DNA of 64,000 nucleotides from Hydrogenophaga taeniospiralis CCUG 15921 (GTDB lineage Bacteria > Pseudomonadota > Gammaproteobacteria > Burkholderiales > Burkholderiaceae_C): positions 1 through 64,000 of the forward strand of contig NZ_BCWR01000010.1 of NCBI RefSeq assembly GCF_001592305.1. The letters are read 5' to 3'. The notes under the pieces were generated by a model. It was not told the origin of the DNA. It saw only the letters and a list, made by a program, of their open reading frames with translations, and made no database searches. Position numbers and translations under genes: made by a program. This document shows, in pieces, positions 24,999-33,194 of this stretch; positions within the stretch are counted from its first letter, which is position 1; each line of letters begins with the position of its first letter.

Positions 24999-25862
24999 AT
25001 GAAGATCGCACTGGCCACCATCTTGGTCGTTGCCCTGGCATTCGCCGCGCTCACCGCATGGGGCGCGTGGAAATGGCGTGGCTTGACCCAGTCTCTGGTG
25101 GACCGGCTGGAGGCCAGCCGTGTGGCGCCGAGCCCTGCGCGCTTCGATGCGCAAGAGCTCGCGGGGTTGCCACCGGTGGTGCAGCGCTACTTCCGGGTGA
25201 CGATGCCCGACGGCGCGCCCATCGTCGCCGCGGTCACGGTGGAACACACCGGCACCTTCAACCTGGGCGAGACCGTCGACAACTGGACGCCGTTCAGCTC
25301 CTACCAGCGTGTGGTGACGCGGCGGCCGGGCTTCGTGTGGGACGGCCGCATGAACCTGTTGCCGGGGCTGGGCGTGCGGGTGCACGACGCCTATGTCGCG
25401 GGCGAAGGCGTTCTGCACCCCACCGTTCTCGGCCTGTTCACGTTGATGGAGCTGCGGGGCACCGGGGCGGTGGCGGAAGGCGAGTTCATGCGCTTCTTTG
25501 CCGAAGCGGCGTGGTACCCCACCGCCTTGCTGCCGAGCCAGGGTGTGCGCTGGGAAGCGGTGGACGAGCGATCGGCCCGAGCCACGATGACCGACGGCGG
25601 GCTGTCGCTCACGCTGACGTTCACCTTCGACGCACAAGGGCTGATGGAGTCGGTGCGTGCCGATGCGCGCGGGCGCACAGAGAGCGGCAAGATCGTCATG
25701 CGGCCATGGGAAGGCCGCTGGTCGAACCACCAGTGGCGCGAAGGCATGCGCGTCCCCCTGTCGGGTGAAGTGGCCTGGCTGCTGCCGCCCGAAGAGGGTG
25801 GGCGCAAGCCCTATTGGCGTGGAACGATCCGCTCACTGAGCTACGAGTGGGCGCCCTATTGA
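24999..25862 (+). CDS. Membrane-anchored protein of an uncharacterised family (DUF6544/DUF6920 type)
   Basis: A 287-residue protein with one N-terminal membrane helix (ALATILVVALAFAALTAWGA) and a large extracytoplasmic domain. The domain features LAGLPPVVQRYFRVTMPDG, VWDGRMNLLPGLGVRVHDAY and FAEAAWYPTALLPSQGVRW, then a C-terminal SGEVAWLLPPEEG. From memory this resembles the DUF6544/DUF6920 group; no activity is known. It lies 20 bp after the nitroreductase gene, probably in the FNR-box transcript. A truncated, frame-broken second copy occurs at 34751-34911 behind the second FNR-type promoter. Confidence 0.7.
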   Translation: MKIALATILVVALAFAALTAWGAWKWRGLTQSLVDRLEASRVAPSPARFDAQELAGLPPVVQRYFRVTMPDGAPIVAAVTVEHTGTFNLGETVDNWTPFSSYQRVVTRRPGFVWDGRMNLLPGLGVRVHDAYVAGEGVLHPTVLGLFTLMELRGTGAVAEGEFMRFFAEAAWYPTALLPSQGVRWEAVDERSARATMTDGGLSLTLTFTFDAQGLMESVRADARGRTESGKIVMRPWEGRWSNHQWREGMRVPLSGEVAWLLPPEEGGRKPYWRGTIRSLSYEWAPY

Positions 25863-25865
25863 TCC

Positions 25866-25949
25866 GGCCCGCACAACGCCCACATGCTCGTGCGGCGCAC
25901 CTTCGGCCTCATGCGCGAGCTCTCGGCGCACCACCTGCGGCGCTTTCTC
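25866..25949 (+). pseudogene. DUF2894 gene fragment
   Basis: Twenty-eight codons here read GPHNAHMLVRRTFGLMRELS then AHHLRRFL. They align without gaps to the conserved block of the DUF2894 gene at 22553 (GPLNSHMLVLRTLGLMRELS, PHYLRRFL). DNA identity is high and there is no start or remaining gene. It is a displaced partial copy in the 165-bp gap before the DUF1428 gene. Confidence 0.65.
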
Positions 25950-26027
25950 GTTGGTGTGGTAGCGCACAGTTCTGCATCCGGGGGCGAGAGAAACTGAGCG
26001 CCGCTCAACCCCAACCGGAGAACCACC

Positions 26028-26768
26028 ATGTCTTACATCGACGGCTTCGTGATCGCGGTCCCGACCGGGAACCAGCAGCAGTTCATGGCCCACGCCAAGC
26101 AGGTTGACAGCGCTTTCATCGACCACGGCGCGACGCGGGTGGTCGAGTGCTGGGGGGCCGATGTGCCCAAAGGCAAGACCACCGACTTCCAGGGCGCGGT
26201 GGCGGCGCAGGACGACGAGACGGTGGCGTTCTCGTGGATTGAATGGCCCGACAAGGCCACACGCGACGGCGTGATGGGCCGGATGGAAGAACTGGGCAAG
26301 ACCGACAAGCGCTTCGACCCGGCGAAGAACCCGATGCCTTTCGACGGCAAGCGGATGATCTACGGCGGCTTCGAGCCGATCGTCGAACAAGGCCGCGAGG
26401 CCGCCGACAGCTACGTCCAGGGCTTCGTCATCCCGGTACCCGCGGGCAAACGCGAGGACTACCGCAAGATGGCCGAAGAGGCCTGGGCGATGTTCAAGGA
26501 CTACGGTGCGCTGCGGGTGGTCGAAGCCTGGGGCGACGATGTGCCCGACGGCAAGCTCACCGACTTTCGCCGCGCCGTGAAGGCCGAGCCGGGCGAGACG
26601 ATCGTGTTCTCTTTCATGGAATGGCCCTCACGCGAAGTCTGCGGCGCCGCGCAGGACAAGATGATGAAAGACGAACGCATGAAGCCACCCGAGGGTACGG
26701 ACTGGCCGTTCGACCCCCAGCGGATGATTTTTGGCGGTTTCAACCGCGTCGTGACACTGGAGAAGTGA
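26028..26768 (+). CDS. Tandem DUF1428 (YbaA-like) fusion protein
   Basis: A 246-residue soluble protein made of two DUF1428 domains, which normally exist as single proteins of about 117 residues. Domain 1 (2-116) starts SYIDGFVIAVPTGNQQQF and ends FDGKRMIYGGFEPI. Domain 2 (about 125-243) starts SYVQGFVIPVPAGKREDY and ends FDPQRMIFGGFNRV. The halves share VVE(C/A)WGxDVP and WP-containing motifs. DUF1428 proteins adopt a dimeric alpha/beta-barrel; the fusion may mimic the dimer in one chain. Function unknown. A GGAG site precedes the ATG, and the VOC gene follows after 1 bp. Confidence 0.85.
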   Translation: MSYIDGFVIAVPTGNQQQFMAHAKQVDSAFIDHGATRVVECWGADVPKGKTTDFQGAVAAQDDETVAFSWIEWPDKATRDGVMGRMEELGKTDKRFDPAKNPMPFDGKRMIYGGFEPIVEQGREAADSYVQGFVIPVPAGKREDYRKMAEEAWAMFKDYGALRVVEAWGDDVPDGKLTDFRRAVKAEPGETIVFSFMEWPSREVCGAAQDKMMKDERMKPPEGTDWPFDPQRMIFGGFNRVVTLEK

Positions 26769-26769
26769 C

Positions 26770-27543
26770 ATGGGCAACCCCAAGGGCGATTTCATCTGGT
26801 ACGAGTTGCTGACCACCGACGCCGACGCCGCACAGCGCTTCTATGGTGCTGTCGTCGGCTGGAAGGCGAGCGACAGCGGCCAGCCGGGCATGGACTACCG
26901 CATCCTCGACGCCGGTGACGGCCAGGCGGGCGGCCTGATGCAGATCAACGAACAGATGCCCGGCGCCAAACCGGTCTGGCTCGGCTACGTCGCGGTGCCC
27001 GACGTCGACGCCGCAGTCACCGACTGGACCGCAGCCGGTGGCAGCGTGCAGATGCCCATGATGGACATCCCGAACGTGGGGCGCATGGCCATGCTCGCCG
27101 ATCCGGACGGCGTGCCGCTGTACGTGATGCGCGGCGCAAGCGATGAGGTCAGCACGGCCTTTCGCGTCGCCGATGCGCGCCATGTGCGCTGGAACGAAGT
27201 CGCCGTGAAGGACGACAAGGCATCCCTCGCGTTCTACCAGGCGCGCTTCGGCTGGACGGTGGTCGACACCATGCCGATGGGCGAGCTGGGCGACTACCAC
27301 CTGCTGGCCGCCAACGGCGTGCGCATGGGCGCATTGATGCGCAGCCCGGCCGGTAAGGAACCGCGCTGGCTCTACTACTTCGGGGTAGACGACATCGATG
27401 CGGCGGTGGAGCAGATCAAGGCCGGCGGAGGCCAGGTGCTCAACGGCCCCGACCAGATTCCCGGTGGCGAATACAGCCTCCAGGCGCGCGACCCGCAAGG
27501 CGCTGCCTTCGGCCTCGCCGGCCCGCGGATTGCGTCGCGGTGA
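26770..27543 (+). CDS. Two-domain VOC (glyoxalase/bleomycin-resistance fold) protein
   Basis: A 257-residue protein with two vicinal-oxygen-chelate domains. The first opens GDFIWYELLTTDADAAQRFY and ends VPLYVMRG; the second opens RWNEVAVKDDKASLAFYQAR and ends QDPQ-like ARDPQGAAFGLAGPR. This pattern matches the VOC proteins often named 27-kDa antigen CFP30B-like. Possible metal-dependent activity cannot be assigned. It begins 1 bp after the DUF1428 fusion gene, so both are surely co-transcribed. Confidence 0.85.
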   Translation: MGNPKGDFIWYELLTTDADAAQRFYGAVVGWKASDSGQPGMDYRILDAGDGQAGGLMQINEQMPGAKPVWLGYVAVPDVDAAVTDWTAAGGSVQMPMMDIPNVGRMAMLADPDGVPLYVMRGASDEVSTAFRVADARHVRWNEVAVKDDKASLAFYQARFGWTVVDTMPMGELGDYHLLAANGVRMGALMRSPAGKEPRWLYYFGVDDIDAAVEQIKAGGGQVLNGPDQIPGGEYSLQARDPQGAAFGLAGPRIASR

Positions 27544-27554
27544 GTTGACGCGCG

Positions 27555-27615
27555 GCGGCGATTGTGCGCCATATTCACCGCACATAAAGCGGTGAATATG
27601 GCGCACAATCGCCGC
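27555..27615. promoter_or_regulatory. Perfect 27-bp inverted repeat over the Fic gene start
   Basis: Positions 27555-27581 and 27589-27615 are perfect inverted copies with a 7-bp loop (ACATAAA). The inner part is ATATTCACCGC/GCGGTGAATAT. The right arm includes the ATG at 27598 and ends directly before the ATG at 27616. Such a structure could be an operator for the Fic protein's own C-terminal winged helix, a translation-blocking hairpin, or both. The exactness of the arms implies strong selection or recent origin. Confidence 0.75.
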
Positions 27616-28743
27616 ATGTTCCCCGAAAAACCCCAACCCCGCCGCACGTACATCTGGCAGCGCCCCGACTGGCCGCAGTGGCGGTTTGACGCCGCAGCGC
27701 TGGCCGCGCCGCTGGCCCAGGTACACCGTGCCCAGGGTCATCTGGCGGGCCGCATGGCCGAGCTCGGGTTGGCCCAGCGCGACCAGGCCACGCTGCAAGC
27801 CCTGACGCAAGAAGTCATCACCACCAGCGCCATCGAGGGCGAGGCGCTCAACCTCGACGCCGTGCGCTCCTCCATCGCCCGCCGGCTGGGCGTGGACATT
27901 GGCGCGCTGGCCCCCGCCGACCGCCATGTGGACGGCGTGGTGGACATGGTGCTCGACGCCACCCAGCACCACGCCCAGCCGCTCACAGCCGAGCGCCTGT
28001 TTGGCTGGCACGCGGCCCTGTTCCCCACCGGCTTCAGCGGCCGCGTCCGCATACAGGTGGGCGCATGGCGCAACGACGCAGCCGGCCCCATGCAAGTGGT
28101 GTCCGGCCCCGTGGGCAGAGAGAAGGTGCATTACCAGGCCCCGCCCGCCGCCGCGCTGTCCGCAGAGACCGCCACCTTCCTGCAATGGTTCAACGCCGCC
28201 CCGGCAGGCGACGCCCTCATCCACGCCGGGCTGGCCCACCTGTGGCTCGTCACCCTGCACCCGTTCGACGACGGCAACGGCCGCATCAGCCGCGCCGTGG
28301 GCGACATGGCCCTGGCCCGCGCGGAAGGGTCAGCCCAACGCTTCTTCAGCCTCAGCGCCCAGCTGCAGCGCGAGCGAAAACAGTATTACGACCAGCTCGA
28401 AACCACCCAGCGCGGCACGCTGGACGTCACGCCCTGGCTCAGCTGGTTTCTGGCCTGCCTGCTGCGCGCCGTGCAGGGCGCCGACGGCTTGCTGGCGGGC
28501 GTGCTGGACAAGGCCCAGTTCTGGCAGCGCTGGGCGGGCACGCCCATGAACCCGCGGCAAACCCTGGTGTTGAACCATGTGCTGGACGGCATGGAAGGCA
28601 AGCTCACCAACGCGAAGTGGACCGCGCTGGGTAAATGCTCGGCCGACACCGCTTTGCGCGACATCAACGACCTGCTGGCACGGGGCGTGCTGCGCAGGCT
28701 GGAGGGTGGGGGGCGGAGCACGGGGTATGTTTTGGTCAGATAG
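27598..28743 (+). CDS. Fic-family AMPylase with DUF4172 N-terminus and C-terminal winged helix
   Basis: A protein of 381 residues (375 if the ATG at 27616 is used). The N-terminal DUF4172-like part has YIWQRPDWPQWRFD. An inhibitory-helix motif of the class with the helix before the Fic core reads TTSAIEGEALN near residue 77. The catalytic motif HPFDDGNGRISR lies near residue 221, and the C-terminus is a helix-turn-helix (CSADTALRDINDLLARGVLRR). Fic enzymes transfer AMP from ATP to protein hydroxyls, and the Glu in the inhibitory motif restrains ATP binding. The winged helix suggests autoregulation through the inverted repeat at its start. It stands at the edge of the accessory region. Confidence 0.9.
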   Translation: MAHNRRMFPEKPQPRRTYIWQRPDWPQWRFDAAALAAPLAQVHRAQGHLAGRMAELGLAQRDQATLQALTQEVITTSAIEGEALNLDAVRSSIARRLGVDIGALAPADRHVDGVVDMVLDATQHHAQPLTAERLFGWHAALFPTGFSGRVRIQVGAWRNDAAGPMQVVSGPVGREKVHYQAPPAAALSAETATFLQWFNAAPAGDALIHAGLAHLWLVTLHPFDDGNGRISRAVGDMALARAEGSAQRFFSLSAQLQRERKQYYDQLETTQRGTLDVTPWLSWFLACLLRAVQGADGLLAGVLDKAQFWQRWAGTPMNPRQTLVLNHVLDGMEGKLTNAKWTALGKCSADTALRDINDLLARGVLRRLEGGGRSTGYVLVR

Positions 28744-28837
28744 GCCAGATGGCGGCGGCATTCACATGCCGATGTGCGATCTTTTCATGGGCATACATCG
28801 AGTAAGCTCAAATGCGTGATTGGGAGGTCATAGGTAC

Positions 28838-29701
28838 ATGCAAACAGAAACCGATACTGAGTGGTTTGTCCCTGATACGTCAGTGGAGGTACGCCAAGGT
28901 GATCTGCTGGTGGCAAGGTCACTGCAAACGGGCAAGGTCGAGGAGATCTGCCTCGTTATTACAGCCGACTGTGACATCAGCAAAGGCAAGTTTGGTCGTC
29001 AACTCGCCTGCCTTAGAGTGCTGCCGATTGATCGGTATGTTCGGACGAACTGGGCAACAAAAAAGCTAGACAAGCTGAAATTGAGTGAACGCATCAAGTT
29101 GCGTGGCCAAGTTGCAAAATGGCATACGCAGTTTTTGGGCTCGGAGAGTTCAATTACTGCGGATGCCGCTACGGACTGGGTGATGCGCGAGGAACCTGAG
29201 GCAATTTGTGAAGCCTTGCAGGTTCCTGAGAAGGAGCGCAAAAAATTCAATGCTGCATTGAGCGCCTTTCGAGGTGCAATTGATGCTTTGGATGCGAACG
29301 CATCACGCGACAAGCTTGCTCAATTCGTCGCCTATAGAGCTGCTGTTCTCCGACGTGATATAGAGCAGAGTCGACAGGAAGTGTTGGCAGACGCGCAGAA
29401 GGAGTCTGAGGCCTTGCCCGAGGATGCCTTCCTACTTACGAGCCTTCCTCAAGTCTCGGAGGATGGTGCTGTAGTTCTGCTCCGAGAGATTGTTGGTATT
29501 CCGTATGAGGCAGTTTGCTATCGCGTGACGGACGCAGAGGCTGAGACTTCACTGCTACGCGTAGGGCGGCTGCATCCCACATTTAAATATGCAGTCTCGC
29601 AGGCGTTCGGGGCTTTGTACTCAAAGATCGGACTTCCCCCTACGTACGAAAAACGCTGTAAAGATGTCACTATGAGCTTGACGAGCATTACTTTGGAATA
29701 A
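28838..29701 (+). CDS. Unknown protein paired with an SF1 helicase (candidate defence cassette)
   Basis: A 287-residue protein I do not recognise. An early motif VRQGDLLVARSL followed by ICLVITADCDISKGKFGRQL resembles the QDCDI-type motif seen in small proteins of multi-gene defence cassettes, though I cannot name the family. A charged helical middle (RKKFNAALSAFRGAIDALD) and a C-terminal alpha/beta part follow. No membrane segments are seen. GGGAGGT lies 9 bp before the ATG. Base composition drops sharply compared with both flanks, so it is probably transferred DNA. The helicase gene starts 2 bp after its stop, so the two proteins likely work together. Confidence 0.7.
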   Translation: MQTETDTEWFVPDTSVEVRQGDLLVARSLQTGKVEEICLVITADCDISKGKFGRQLACLRVLPIDRYVRTNWATKKLDKLKLSERIKLRGQVAKWHTQFLGSESSITADAATDWVMREEPEAICEALQVPEKERKKFNAALSAFRGAIDALDANASRDKLAQFVAYRAAVLRRDIEQSRQEVLADAQKESEALPEDAFLLTSLPQVSEDGAVVLLREIVGIPYEAVCYRVTDAEAETSLLRVGRLHPTFKYAVSQAFGALYSKIGLPPTYEKRCKDVTMSLTSITLE

Positions 29702-29703
29702 GC

Positions 29704-31974
29704 ATGAAAAGCATCACGATTGACCAAAAGTCGATGTCTGCCGCTGCCGCGGGCCAGATAGATTTAGACAGTGTTTGTGACGCGCTGAAATTGCCGGTGT
29801 CAGATGATCAGATGAAGTGCGTCGAGGTTGGCGAGCATGGTTTCATTTTGTCGCGTTCGTTTCAACCTACTGACGCACTATTGACGATTAGTCTTGCTGC
29901 GGAGGGCCCGTTGACATGCCTGTCTACGCAGGGGCGCCAAGAGGCGCTCGGACGAGTCATGCGATGTGCAACGATGCTCGTGAACGGAAGAACTAGGTCG
30001 ATACCAGTCACATGGCGTGCCTATCACTCGAAGAACAGATTATCTTTCCAGGCTGACCGCTACCTCCGAACTTCGAATGGCGGTCGCACCGAGGTAGGTC
30101 GAGTCATTTTGGAGCTTACCCATGGTGGTGGACAGCGCGTCTTTGCGTTCCACCTTGATAGGACTGGTACCCGTGATCTATCCGCGTTTCAGCCTCCGCT
30201 TGAGTTGCAAAATGCAGCACTCGAAAATCTGGGGACGGCTCTATCGGTTGTTGTACCGCCGGCAACACCTGACAGCATTGGTCGTGCAGTTGCGCTCGAT
30301 GCGTCGTTGCCGATGAAGGCGAAGGGTCAACTGACTGTCGATGATTGGTACCGAACGCGACTTACTGCCCCGCAGCGTCGGTTCGTAGAGCACCCGCACG
30401 ATGGCAGTATTCGACTTATCGGGCCTGCAGGTACAGGTAAAACCGTTGCACTCGTTGTTAAGTGCTTGCGTGACTTGAAGCGGGCAGCGGCCAAAAATGA
30501 GATCAAGCGTTTCTTGTTTCTGACGCATGCCTCGGCCACAGCAGAAGCCATCGAAAATCTTGTCATTGAGATGGAGCCGGAAGCCGGTCTAGAGTTTCTC
30601 TCTTCGGAGCGTCCAAGCTTGGTGGTCTCGACGTTGTACTCCCTAGCGAATCGTCAGATGCGATATGACCTCGACGAACTTACGCCAGTTTCGCTTGATG
30701 GTCATGAAGGGCGCCTATTTCAGGCCGACGTGTTGAATGATGTCATTGAGGAGTACAAGCGTGGCGACTGGGTTGCCTACAAGTCGGGATGTTCACAACC
30801 GTTTGTAGCCTATATGGCCGCTGAGCGAGACTCTATGGAGCGGCGCTTCTTCCTATGGGAGATGTTGAATGAATTCGCCTGCGTTTTGGATGCGGAGGGG
30901 ATTCGAGGTGGAAATGCGCGACGTGAGCAGTATCTTTCGGAGAGGCGAAAAGGCTGGATGATGTTTCTTCAGACCAAGGAGGAGCGAGAGGTAACATTGG
31001 CGCTGTATGACAGATTCCGACTAATGCTTCGAGAGATGAAAGCGATTGGTGGAGATCAAATGGTGACGGATTTCCTAAATCACCTCGACAGTTTCCGATG
31101 GGAGGCGACTCGGGAGACAGAAGGGTTTGATGCAGTTTTTGTGGATGAGTTACACCTTTTTAATCGGCAGGAGCGAATGATTTTTAGGCATTTGCTTAGA
31201 TCGCCGACACAGAACCCGGCAGTCTTTATGGCGTATGACGCAAAGCAGTCCCCGCGGGATACCTTTCTGAAACTTCCCAGTGCCGAGACCAAGCAGCTTG
31301 ATTTTTGGAGGGATGCCAAACTCGGAAAAGTGGAAAAGATTGAACTGGTCGAGGTCTTCAGGTACACGCCACAGATTGCCCAAACTCTTGCTCGAATTGA
31401 TGAGTCTTTTCCCGGGCAAGATCTCGACGAAGAGTGGCCTAAGTACAGTGGCGTTTCCAAGATTGAAGATGGACAGATCCCAACAGTCTGTACGACAAGA
31501 TCCACGGTTGCAACTTACACGCTGGTATTTCAACGTGCTCGCTTGTTGCAGCGCGAGCTTGGAAAGGATGGACGAGTCGCAGTGCTATGTGCAAGCAATG
31601 AGCTCTTCAAACGTTATCTTGATTTTTCTGAACTTAGAGATTCATTTGTTGCCATTACCTCCCGCGACGAAGCATCTAGCATTTCTCACAGTACGCGCAA
31701 GTTCTTGTTCAGTATGCCCGAGTTCGTTGCAGGCCTTCAGTTCGACACGGTCCTTTTGATTGATGTGAATCAGGGAGAAGTACCTGATGGCCCATATTCC
31801 GCCGCGGCCCTCAGGAAGTTTGTATCGCAGGTTTATCTTGGTGCAAGCAGGGCAGAACGCCGACTTGAGTTCTATGCCGCTACGGAGCACGGCGGCATTG
31901 CTGCATTGCTGTCTCGCGCTGTTCATGAAAAGGCGGTGGAGGTCGTTGGAGAAGCTAGTTTGTCTAAAGGATGA
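29704..31974 (+). CDS. UvrD-like superfamily 1 helicase (candidate defence effector)
   Basis: A 756-residue protein. The first 220 residues are unrelated to standard UvrD/Rep and form a private domain. The SF1 motor follows: Walker A GPAGTGKT at 240-247, an AHT-like FLFLTHASATAEAIENL, Walker B DAVFVDELHLF near 476-486, motif III-like AVFMAYDAKQSPRD, motif V around FVAGLQFDTVLLIDVNQGEV and motif VI VYLGASRAERRLEFY. It should translocate on DNA or RNA using ATP. With the preceding unknown gene it forms a two-gene, low-GC, transferred unit beside Fic and toxin-antitoxin genes, which is typical of antiphage modules. No nuclease motif was seen. Confidence 0.82.
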   Translation: MKSITIDQKSMSAAAAGQIDLDSVCDALKLPVSDDQMKCVEVGEHGFILSRSFQPTDALLTISLAAEGPLTCLSTQGRQEALGRVMRCATMLVNGRTRSIPVTWRAYHSKNRLSFQADRYLRTSNGGRTEVGRVILELTHGGGQRVFAFHLDRTGTRDLSAFQPPLELQNAALENLGTALSVVVPPATPDSIGRAVALDASLPMKAKGQLTVDDWYRTRLTAPQRRFVEHPHDGSIRLIGPAGTGKTVALVVKCLRDLKRAAAKNEIKRFLFLTHASATAEAIENLVIEMEPEAGLEFLSSERPSLVVSTLYSLANRQMRYDLDELTPVSLDGHEGRLFQADVLNDVIEEYKRGDWVAYKSGCSQPFVAYMAAERDSMERRFFLWEMLNEFACVLDAEGIRGGNARREQYLSERRKGWMMFLQTKEEREVTLALYDRFRLMLREMKAIGGDQMVTDFLNHLDSFRWEATRETEGFDAVFVDELHLFNRQERMIFRHLLRSPTQNPAVFMAYDAKQSPRDTFLKLPSAETKQLDFWRDAKLGKVEKIELVEVFRYTPQIAQTLARIDESFPGQDLDEEWPKYSGVSKIEDGQIPTVCTTRSTVATYTLVFQRARLLQRELGKDGRVAVLCASNELFKRYLDFSELRDSFVAITSRDEASSISHSTRKFLFSMPEFVAGLQFDTVLLIDVNQGEVPDGPYSAAALRKFVSQVYLGASRAERRLEFYAATEHGGIAALLSRAVHEKAVEVVGEASLSKG

Positions 31975-32000
31975 TTTAGCCTTGGAGCTTCGGAATAAAA

Positions 32001-32017
32001 GCCAAATCGCTTTTGGC
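32001..32017. terminator. Weak hairpin after the helicase gene
   Basis: GCCAAA-TCGCT-TTTGGC is a 6-bp stem just after the helicase stop and before the convergent GST gene. The U run is only partial and sits in the stem. It may serve as a bidirectional terminator at the boundary of the low-GC cassette. Confidence 0.3.
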
Positions 32018-32052
32018 CGAGTGCAATATCTGACCCGAAATTATCGATGGGT

Positions 32053-32691
32053 TCAAGGGTGGTGATCCATCTTCCTGTTAGGTAGCTTGGCCATGGTGGA
32101 CACAAAATGGAGATGCTTCAGCCATTCATCCAGCCACCTCTTCAACGCCAATAACGGCAGCCCTTCAAACCACCCCGGCTCCACCGCCGCGAACTGCCGC
32201 ACAAACGGAAAGATGGCGATGTCGGCAGCGCAGGGGGCGGGGCCACCCAGTTGGCCGGTGCGTTGCAACTGCGCGTCCAGCGGCTTCAGCAACACTTCCA
32301 CCGCCTGCTCGCGGTGGTGCGCTCTGGAATCCACGCCATCGAAGCGCTCGGGGTATTTGTACCTATCCAGATGGTGTTTGAACGCGCCATCGCAGACCGC
32401 CAGCAGCTCCAGGTTCACCGGATTTTGTGCACGCGCCCACCAGCCTTCGGTGTCGCCGGTTTCAACAAAGGCCCAGCGCATGATGTCCAGGCTCTGCTCC
32501 AGCACCTGCCCGTCTGGCAGCCGCAGCACGGGCACCGTGCCCTTGGGTGACAGGGCCAGCATCTGCTTGGGTTTGTCGCGCAAACTGATCTCGAACGTAT
32601 CAAACGCCACGCGCGCGTGCAGCAGGGCCATCCGTGCGCGCATGGCGTAGGGACAGCGCCGGTAGGAGTAGAGCAGCGGGGCGGGTGTCAT
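32053..32691 (-). CDS. Glutathione S-transferase family protein, paralogue 1
   Basis: A 212-residue GST-fold protein. The N-terminal thioredoxin-like domain has RRCPYAMRARMALL (a Cys-containing active-site start) and the cis-Pro region GTVPVLRLPDGQVLEQS. The helical C-terminal domain ends FPFVRQFAAVEPGWFEG then LPLLALKRWLDEWL. It is strikingly similar to the GST at 48274-48924 over nearly its full length. Its start overlaps the yhaV stop by 4 bp, so it seems to be read from the prlF-yhaV transcript. Substrate unknown. Confidence 0.85.
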   Translation of the reverse strand: MTPAPLLYSYRRCPYAMRARMALLHARVAFDTFEISLRDKPKQMLALSPKGTVPVLRLPDGQVLEQSLDIMRWAFVETGDTEGWWARAQNPVNLELLAVCDGAFKHHLDRYKYPERFDGVDSRAHHREQAVEVLLKPLDAQLQRTGQLGGPAPCAADIAIFPFVRQFAAVEPGWFEGLPLLALKRWLDEWLKHLHFVSTMAKLPNRKMDHHP

Positions 32692-33194
32692 GGCGGGACG
32701 ACCTGTGACGCGCTCAACAACTCCGCCCAGTCCCCCGGCGGATGCCCGCTCGCCAGCATCCTGGCGAACACGCGGTAGGCGTCGGTGTGGCTCTCGTAGG
32801 CGCGCTTGCTGTCTTCGTCGTTGACCCAGACGTAGACGATGGTCTGGCTGGGTGCGTGGAAGCGGAAGAACAGCCGGTATTGCTGAAAGAACTTGGCGCG
32901 GAACCAGTGTTTGTTGCCGTCGCCGAGGGTGTTGCCCTGGCGGTATTCGGACCGGGTGGGGTCTTGCGGAATGACTTCAAACGCGAGCTGCCGGATGGCG
33001 GCGAGGCGTTTGGTGGCGTTCTTCTTCTGGTAGCCCTTGGGGTCCTTGCGCTGGAGTTCGGCGACCTGGGCTGTGAGCGCGTTGAGCTGCTGCAGGAAAA
33101 GAGGGTGGGCAAACAGCGTCCAGCCGTTGACGACGAGGGGCGCGCCGGCGGGTGGGGTGCCTGGCGCATCGGCCCGTTTGCGGGCCGCGCTCAT
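32688..33194 (-). CDS. yhaV: YhaV-family toxin (RelE-like ribonuclease)
   Basis: A 168-residue toxin of the YhaV family, which cleaves mRNA in a ribosome-linked way when not bound by PrlF. Family features visible are VVNGWTLFAHPLFLQQL, NATKRLAAIRQLAFEVIPQD, WFRAKFFQQYRLFFRF and IVYVWVNDEDSKRAYES. Length is typical. It overlaps the antitoxin gene by 4 bp (ATGA) and the downstream GST gene by 4 bp. It lies directly next to the low-GC helicase cassette, in the opposite orientation. Confidence 0.92.
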   Translation of the reverse strand: MSAARKRADAPGTPPAGAPLVVNGWTLFAHPLFLQQLNALTAQVAELQRKDPKGYQKKNATKRLAAIRQLAFEVIPQDPTRSEYRQGNTLGDGNKHWFRAKFFQQYRLFFRFHAPSQTIVYVWVNDEDSKRAYESHTDAYRVFARMLASGHPPGDWAELLSASQVVPP

